Origin: Nymphaea colorata
Lineage: Eukaryota > Streptophyta > Magnoliopsida > Nymphaeales > Nymphaeaceae
Length of the DNA: 64,000 nt
Direction: 5' to 3'
NCBI RefSeq assembly: GCF_008831285.2
Contig: NC_045148.1
Location: forward strand, 9,551,001 to 9,615,000
The position numbers were made by a program, and so were the translations under genes. The notes beneath the pieces were generated by a model. It was not told where the DNA came from. It worked only from the letters and a program-made list of their open reading frames with translations, and made no database searches. Shown in pieces: positions 56,356 to 64,000 of this stretch; position 1 is the first letter of the stretch; each line of letters opens with the position of its first letter.

Positions 56356-58497
56356 CTGCAAAAAGAAAACGCAGTGAACGACAAGAAAATAAACGAAAGG
56401 AACGAGAGAACAATAAGAACCTCTACATCTTTCACAGGGCATTCTTGCAAGAAATCCTCATCCGCATCATCCGATTGCATCACCATTGTCACCCATTGAC
56501 ATCCGATGGCTCCGCCTCGTGAACGAACTCCTGCCATTAAAAGAAAGATATGCTGCCCAAAGAGCTCAATGGTGGAGCAAGAAACGATCATGGAGAAAGA
56601 AGGGTGGGAATTTGCCAGCCCTAACATGCAACAAGAAGAAAATCATTGGAGAAAATAGCGACTGACTTTTTTTGTTTTTTTCCTAAAAACCAATGTGGAC
56701 TCGAAGAAACTTTATGGCGCATTTGATACCCACCGGCTTTCTTTCTTAGCAGATCAAACGCCATAGAAAGTGCGGGGATCAACCGTTCCACTTCATATGA
56801 GAAAAGAGTGGGCCACCGTCTTACCGATCATTGGGTTGGATCCCCACAAAATATCTGTTGTCAAACCCAAGTGCTGAAAAGAGACCCGATCCATACCTAT
56901 GACCCTTTTCTCGCCATGCTCAACTACATTCAAGACCCTGCTGGTAGCATAAGTCTTGGGCCGTGTTTGAGTCAGGAGACAGCTCAAATGAATTAAATGA
57001 GCTTCTCTAAAATCTACCCTTTTATTTGATCAGTCGGTCTCGATCGTCATCCCCAACTACAATAAACGAGAAATCTGCACATTATCATATTCACTTATTT
57101 ATAAAAAACTAATTAAACTGATGACAAGAACTACTCATCAAATGACAACATAAAAGAATATAATAGATTTTCGTGAGATATGGTCTCATTAAACAGCCAT
57201 AAATGGCAAAAAGTTACCAGAACACACTTATTATCAAATATGAAATAAGTTTAAAAAAAGGAAATAGCACCCTGTCTCATGGGTGTGTGGTGATGACGTT
57301 GTAATCAACCAAGCCTATATAGAATCTCTAGAGACTAAAAGAAGGGTTGAATATGATTGTTATATATTTGAACATATTCAACAAATACAACACTAAATTG
57401 TAAAAAATTTAAACAAAAACTAAAATGATACCTAACTTGTAGAAGAAATCATGAAGTCAAACTTAGTAAATATTATAAAGAGACAAGTCTATAAATAACT
57501 TTTGAGAGAGAAAAGTAAGAACTAACAATAAATTTATCATAAAAAACATTTAACATGAAAAGATTTCTTAGCAAGTTAATCCTTGTCTGAAATGAATTAA
57601 AAAAACTATCATGTCTAATAAAAGTTTATATTTAAACCGTCGTCTAAAGCCCAACATCATAAACCTGAGTAAAAAAAACAATCATAAATGAGCTATTCAC
57701 TAAAACAAAAGATATGCAAATCAAATAGCTCAATAACAAGTCTTGAAAAAAAAAGATAATGATAAGAGTATGTCAATATAAGATAAATAACCTTTTAACT
57801 TTTTAAAAACCTAAGAATATATAATCATACAAAGCAAATTGAAGTAGTACATAAAATTTGACAAAAATGTATAATCCTGTAATGAATAGAAGAAATGACA
57901 CCATATCTTTCATTGATGTTAAAGATATAGTAAAAAGTTAGGTACAAAAGCTTCATAGATCCCCAAACCATATCTTAAATTGAAAAACTTCAAACAAACT
58001 CATCATACAAAAGCATTTAAAAATGAGAAAAATAAGACGTGAAGCTCTTAAAGTAGTAATATCAGGAAAATGAATAACTTGAGTTAGCTTTTAAATCTAA
58101 TTAACAATGTGCACGTAATATAAATAAAAAAAAATGACAACACATATTGGATGGACATTTAAGGATGTAGTAAAAGTTATCACCACAAGCTCCAAGCATC
58201 ATTAAAAAAGCTCAATAAATTCCCAAACCAGGTCTTCGAAATGGAAAACTCTAAAAAAAATTATCATCAAAAAAGTATTTAGAATCAGAAAATGTTTAAT
58301 TAAGATAAATCATATTCATCAAAAAAATGAGAAAAAAGAAAATGTTTTGTCCACGAACCAGTAATCTCAAGAAATTGAATAGCTTCAATAATGTAATGTT
58401 TAACCAAGCTAAATCTTATTCATCAGCAATGAGAAAAAAAGAACGTGAAAGTCCATGAAGCAGCAATCTCAAGAAACTGAATAACTAAGTGTGATGA

Positions 58498-58531
58498 CTG
58501 AGAAATAAACTTTCAGAAATTTATTTCTCAG
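58498..58531. repeat. unit hairpin, unit 4
   Basis: Same 12-bp stem and loop as 38438-38471. Confidence 0.95.
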
Positions 58532-58560
58532 ATGAAAAAAAAAATATATTGCCAGGTTAA

Positions 58561-61124
58561 GGGGAAGAAGGGAGCAAGGGAGGAAGAAGAGAGCGAGCGA
58601 GGAAGAAGGGAGCGACGAGGAACGGCAGGCAGAGAAAGAAGGGATGGAGGGAGGAGGAAGAAGGGAGCGAAGGAGGAAGAAGGGAGCGAGGAAGGAAGAA
58701 GGGAGGCGGAAGGGAGCGAGGAAGAAGGCGAGCGATGAAGGAAGAAGGGAAGGAGGGAGGCAGAAGGGAGCGAGGAAGAAGGCGAGCGACGAAGGAAGAA
58801 GGGAGGCAGAAGAAGAAGGGAACGATGGAGGAGAAAGAAGGGAGAGAGGGAGGAAGAAGGGAGGCAGGGGAGGAAGAAGAAGGGAAGCGCAGGAAGAAGG
58901 GAGGGAGGGAGGCAGAGGAAGAAGGGAGGCAGAGGAAGAAGGAGGTAGGGAGGAAGAAGGAAGGCCGAGGAAGGAGGAAGGAAGAAGGGAGCCAACGGAG
59001 GAAGAAGAAGGGAGGCGCAGGAAGAAGGCAGCAAGGGAGGAAGAAGGAGAGAGGAAGAAAGGAGGCGCAGGAAGAAGGGAGCAAGGGAGGAAAAAGGAGG
59101 GAGGAAGAAGTGAGACACTAGAGGAAGAAGAAGGGAGGCGCAGGAAGAAGGCAGCGAGGGAGGAAGAAGGAAGGCGGAGGAAGAAGGGAGGCAGCGGAGG
59201 AAGAAGAAGGGAGGCGCAAAAAGAAGGGAGCGAGGGACGAAGAAGGGAGGCAGAGGAAGGAGGGAGGAAAAAGGAGGCAGCGGAGGAAGAAAAAGGGAGG
59301 AAGAAGAGAGGCGCAGGAAGAAAGGAGCGAGGGAGGAAGAAGGGAAGCGGAGGAAGAAGAAGGGACGCGCAGGAAGAAGGGAGCAAGGGAGGAAGAAAGA
59401 GGGAGGAAGAAGGGAGGAACAGGAAGAAGGGAGAGAGGGAGGAACAACGGAGGCGGAGGAAGGAGGGAGGAAGAAGGGAGGCACAGGAAGAAGGGAGCGA
59501 GGGAGGAAGAAGGGAGGCGAAGGAAGAAGCAGGGAGGAAGAAGGGAGAGGTGTAGGAAGAAGGGAGCAAGGGAGGAAGAAGGGAGCGAGGGAGGAAGAAG
59601 AAGGGAGCGAGGGAGGAAGGAGGAAGGGAGGCGGAGGAAAGAGGAAGGGAGGCGCAGGAAGAGGGGAGCGAAAGAGGAAGAAGAAGGGAGGCACAGGAAG
59701 AAGGGGGGCAGCGGAGGAAGAAGAAGGGAAGAAGGGAGGGGCAGGAAGAAGGGAGGCAGTAGAGGAAAAAGAATGGAGGTGCAGGAAGAATGAAGTGAGG
59801 TAGGAAAAAGGGATGCGGAGGAAGAAGAAGGGAGGCACAAGAAGAAGGGAGGCAGCGGAGGAAGAAGAAGGGTCCTAAGAAGGGAGGCGTAGGAAGAAGA
59901 GGAGGCAGCGGAGGAAGAAGAATGGAGGAAGACAGCAAGAAGAGAGCGAGCGAGGAAGAAGGGAGGCAGAGGAAGGAGGGAGGAAAAGGGAGGCGTTGGA
60001 AGGAGGGAGGAAGAAGGGAGGAAGCGGTGGAAGAAGTAGGGAGGAAGAGGGGAGCGAGGGAGGAAGAAGTAGGCAGGAAGAAGGGAGCGAAGGAGGAAGA
60101 AGGGAGCAAGAACGGAGGCGCATGAAGATGGAGGGAAGAAGAAGGGAGGCGCATGTACAAGGAGGAAGAAGGGAGGCGTAGGAAGAAGGAAGCGAGGGAG
60201 GAAGAAGGGAGGCGAAGGAAGGAAGGAGGAAGAAGGGAGGCGGAAGAAGATGGAGGGACAAAGAAGGGAGGCAGCGGAGGAAGAAGAAGGGTGGCAGTAA
60301 AGGAAGAAGGGAGGCAGCGGAGGAAGAAGAAGGGTCCTAAGAAGGGAGGCGTAGGAAGAAGGGAGCGAGGGAGGAAGAAGGAGGAAGGAAGAAGGGAGGC
60401 GTCGGAGGAATAAGAAAGGAGGAAGAAGGGAGGCAGCGGAGGAAGAAGAAGGGAGGCACAAGGAGGAGGAAGGAAGAAGGGAGGCAGCAGAGGAAGAAGA
60501 AGGGAAGCACTGGAAGAAGGGAGGAAGAAGGAAGAGAGGGTTGTAGAAGGAGGGAGGAAGAAGGGAGGCAGCGGAGGAAGAAGAATGGAGGAAGGCAGGA
60601 AGAAGGGGGAGAGGAAAAAAGAAGGAGGGAGGAAGAAGGGAGGCGGAGGAAGAAGGGAAGCACAGGAACAAGGGAGACAGCGGAGGAGGAAGAATGGAGG
60701 CAGCAGAGGAAGAAGAAGGGAGGAAGACTGGAAAAAGGTAGCGAGGGGGGAAGAAGGAGGGAGGAATAAGGGAGGCAGCAGAGGAAGAAGAATGGAGGAA
60801 GGCAAGAAGAAGGGAGAGAGGGAGGAAGAAGGAGGGTGGAAGAAGGGAGGCGTTGGAAGGAGGGAGGAAGAAGGGAGGCGGAGGAAGAAGGGAGGCAGCG
60901 GAGGAAGAAGAATGGAGGAAGACAGGAAGAAGGGAGGCGGAGGAAGAAGGAGGGAGGAAGAAGGGAGGCAGCAGAGGAAGTAGGAAGGAGGGAGGAAGAA
61001 GGGAGGCAGTGGAGGAAGAGGAAGGGAGGAAGATAGGAAGAAGGGAGCGAGGGGGGAAGAAGGGAGGCAGCGGTGGAAGAAGAAAGGAGGCGCAGGAAGA
61101 AGGGAACGAGGGAGGCAGCAGAGG
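58561..61124. repeat. polypurine minisatellite block, unit 4 (2564 bp)
   Basis: Within one base of the unit 3 block in length. The minus strand is open for 945 codons across the block and both edges, which the other units do not keep in the same frame. Confidence 0.95.
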
Positions 61125-62515
61125 TAACTGTAAAAAAAAAAAACCAGAAAAACTTTTCCAGCACTCAGCTGGAAAATTTTTTCCAAAAATATATTTTCGT
61201 TTCCAGCCCCAACAGTCAAAAAAAATTTTCCATGTTTGATAAACTGGAAAAATTTTAAAAATTTGAAATAAGTTTCATGTGCTACCGTGAATTTCCAGCC
61301 CGTCAAACGTTTCCTAAAGGATGCAGTAAGAAAATCTTAACTACATCAATACAGTCACAAATGTGTGTCATGCACTCATCCAATAATAAAAGAATGAAAA
61401 GAGAAGAAAGCATAAGCACTGCATCATTATTATTAGTAATGATGCAACATCACACTCTGCCCCCTACTTGTCCCAACGAACAAGCACATTATAGGAAGCT
61501 TTTCTTTCAACAACATGAAAAGTAACAAAACAATAAAGCACCCCAAATAAGTATTGAAAAGAAACGTTGTGCAAGTAACTGGCAAAACAAGGATAACCTT
61601 GAGATTCAATAATAAAGTCAACCAATCTGTTGAATCCCCATGCCCGCTCACAAATATTCTTCTCCTTAAATCAAATATTCAACAGAGTCAAGAGTGAAGT
61701 ATTAATTGTTTAGCAAGGAGTACTTACTACAAGGAACCCTGAACAAGAACATTATAAGTCCATATTCAAGAACAAAATTAACCCTGAATCAAACCAATTT
61801 TCTTTTTCTTTTATTTTATACTCACATTGGCAAATATCCTTTGTTACTCAACTTAAGTCTGTGTCTGCAAAAGATTATATAATACTGAAATCAACATTGT
61901 ATAACAAAAACTGCTTCAGATCTTTTGAACCCATCGTGTTTACAAAGTTCAATGTCATTTTCATATGCAACACATAAAGCAGAAAATGGAAACAGTAAAA
62001 AAGAGAACAGAGATGTGTTCAACGACAAACCTAAGCAAGAACTTCCATTCATTCGTCTTCATCTTTGGACAATACAACACCAAATGAAGGCCTTCTTTGC
62101 AAGCTGTTGATTTCCAGAAGCCAGAGTCTCGTTTCATAATAACATCTCTAACGAGAACATTCATCCGCAATCTAGCGATCAGGTATTTCACAAAACCCAC
62201 AACCACATTGCGCTATTTGTAATCATCCTTAAACAAGCATGACAGTTATACCAAAAGAAATTCAATCCCTGCTGCTTGCAGCCACCTAATCACACGCTCA
62301 TTATTCAACTCTGAGTGACATCTCAAAAACCAATAACAATTTTTCTATAAGAAAGCCAAACAATAACGAATGAACACATCCCAAACTATTTTACCAATCA
62401 CGCAATCCTCACATTTCATCTACTAACCATGACAAAGAAGAAACGCTCAAAATTTTACTCCAATAAAACAAAACAAACTAAGAAAGAGTGGAATCGGTGG
62501 CCCATCTGAACTCAC

Positions 62516-62702
62516 CTTAATAACAACATGCATCCAGACGATATTCTGATGATTAATCTCCAACTGCTTATTCGTTTGCCGTCATGAATCTCCCTGTTTC
62601 TATCTCGATCTTCATCTCAATGGCACTTTTCATCTCCACCACCAATGCCCATTCAATAACACCACTGCAACAATGTCCAAAGGAGCATTGATATGCCTCA
62701 AT
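62516..62702 (-). other. exon-like segment B, unit 4
   Basis: Same acceptor and donor as 42479-42665. Confidence 0.4.
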
Positions 62703-62808
62703 CTGCAAAAAGAGAACATGGAGAACAAAGAAGAAACACTCAATTTTACTGCAACAAAACAAAAGAAACGAAGAAGGACAACGGAATCACTGGCCCATCC
62801 ATGCTCAC

Positions 62809-63061
62809 CTCAATAACGTCATGCATCTGGACGATATTCTGAAGATTAATCTCCGACAGCTGATTTGTTCGCCGCCATTAAACTCCCTGTTTCTATCTCA
62901 ATCTATCTCGATATCTCCAACAGCTGATTCGTTCGCCGCCATTAATCTCCCTGTTTCTATCTCGATCTTGATCTCAATGGCACTTAATCATCTCCACCAC
63001 CACTGCCCATTCATTAACACCACTGTGACAATGTACAACGGAGCATTGATATGCCCTCAAT
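62809..63061 (-). other. exon-like segment A, unit 4 (253 bp)
   Basis: Long form, as in unit 3. Confidence 0.4.
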
Positions 63062-64000
63062 CTGCAAAAAGAAAACGCAGTGAACGACAAGAAAATAAAC
63101 GAAAGGAACGAGAGAACAATAAGAACCTCTACATCTTTCACAGGGCATTCTTGCAAGAAATCCTCATCCCCATCATCCGATTGCATCACCATTGTCACCC
63201 ATTGACATCCAATGGCTCCGCCTCGTGAACGAACTCCTGCCATTAAAAGAAAGATATGCTGCCCAAAGAGCTCAATGGTGGAGCAAGAAACGATCATGGA
63301 GAAAGAAGGGTGGGAATTTGCCAGCCCTAACATGCAACAAGAAGAAAATCATTGGAGAAAATAGCGACTCACTTTTTTTGTTTTTTTCCTAAAAACCAAT
63401 GTGGACTCGAAGAAACTTTATGGCGCATTTGATACCCACCGGCTTTCTTTCTTAGCAGATCAAACGCCATAGAAAGTGCGGGGATCAACCGTTCCACTTC
63501 ATATGAGAAAAGAGTGGGCCACCGTCTTACCGATCATTGGGTTGGATCCCCACAAAATATCTGTTGTCAAACCCAAGTGCTGAAAAGAGACCCGATCCAT
63601 ACCTATGACCCTTTTCTCGCCATGCTCAACTACATTCAAGACCCTGCTGGTAGCATAAGTCTTGGGCCGTGTTTGAGTCAGGAGACAGCTCAAATGAATT
63701 AAATGAGCTTCTCTAAAATCTACCCTTTTATTTGATCAGTCGGTCTCGATCGTCATCCCCAACTACAATAAACGAGAAATCTGCACATTATCATATTCAC
63801 TTATTTATAAAAAACTAATTAAACTGATGACAAGAACTACTCATCAAATGACAACATAAAAGAATATAATAGATTTTCGTGAGATATGGTCTCATTAAAC
63901 AGCCATAAATGGCAAAAAGTTACCAGAACACACTTATTATCAAATATGAAATAAGTTTAAAAAAAGGAAATAGCACCCTGTCTCATGGGTGTGTGGTGAT

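Larger units (their letters stand above)
51758..58460. repeat. tandem unit 3 (6703 bp)
   Basis: Same order of parts. It shares with unit 4 several differences from units 1 and 2: the extra 20 bp in segment A, aaccagaaaaac in place of aaccggaaaaac after the A/G block, and cataataacatctc in place of cataataaaatctc. Confidence 0.95.
58461..64000. repeat. tandem unit 4 (cut by window end)
   Basis: Runs at least 5540 bp in the same order. The window ends inside the AT-rich spacer, so the array may continue. Confidence 0.95.

Noticed and set aside
58469-61306. 945-codon minus-strand frame across unit 4, and similar 500-925 codon frames in the other units, as a repetitive Pro/Ser/Leu/Phe-rich protein
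   Set aside because: A nearly pure pyrimidine strand cannot contain stop codons, so all frames are open. The same start and end segments are joined in different frames in different units, and unit 1 breaks them, so no frame is being preserved.
38501-64000. CRISPR array
   Set aside because: Repeats are contiguous variants without fixed-length unique spacers, and the genome is a plant.

Overview
The window is nuclear DNA from a flowering plant. It holds plant-type Ty1-copia retrotransposons (one with the usual initiator-Met tRNA primer site), a plant-type LINE with a zf-RVT tail, plant MITEs, and fragments of plant genes: an L-cysteine desulfhydrase, an R2R3-MYB exon and a ZAT-type C2H2 zinc finger. 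The sequence does not identify the species. I see no intact single-copy host gene, tRNA, rRNA or CRISPR array.

Layout. 1-2558: 3' part of a decayed copia element (+) whose LTR ends inside an L-cysteine desulfhydrase reading frame, left as a pseudogene (2561-3016). 4666-6173: 5'-truncated LINE with an 18-bp target-site duplication, followed by a CACTA-like terminus and a MITE. 8061-8200: MYB exon relic on the minus strand. 8275-13434: complete copia element with identical 236-bp LTRs and a 5-bp target duplication, but gag-pol is broken by a stop and a frameshift. 14213-14667: second MITE copy. 15424-16262: degenerate ZAT zinc-finger gene whose N-terminal part is duplicated as a 148-bp inverted repeat, next to a TATA-like box facing it. 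17.9-27.4 kb: repeat-rich AT region with two nested inverted-repeat pairs, a direct repeat, TA microsatellites and a copia LTR fragment. 27673-31365: internally deleted copia relative on the minus strand. 31.9-37.2 kb: an AACCGGTT minisatellite, a GC-rich hairpin region, a CT-rich hAT-like MITE and local duplications.

From 37.2 kb to the right edge lies a purine-rich region that becomes a head-to-tail array of a roughly 6.7-kb unit: three complete units (38401, 45111, 51758) and a fourth cut by the window end (58461). Each unit has a short hairpin leader, about 2.6 kb of nearly pure A/G minisatellite, a region with duplicated exon-like segments bounded by splice-site sequences on the minus strand, and an AT-rich spacer. 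The very long open frames in the A/G blocks result from composition, because a strand of only purines or only pyrimidines has almost no stop codons; they are not annotated as genes.

The genes do not form a pathway. The window reads as a record of transposon insertion, gene fragmentation and tandem amplification. The two most unusual loci are the ZAT inverted duplication, which could make a hairpin RNA, and the 6.7-kb tandem array.
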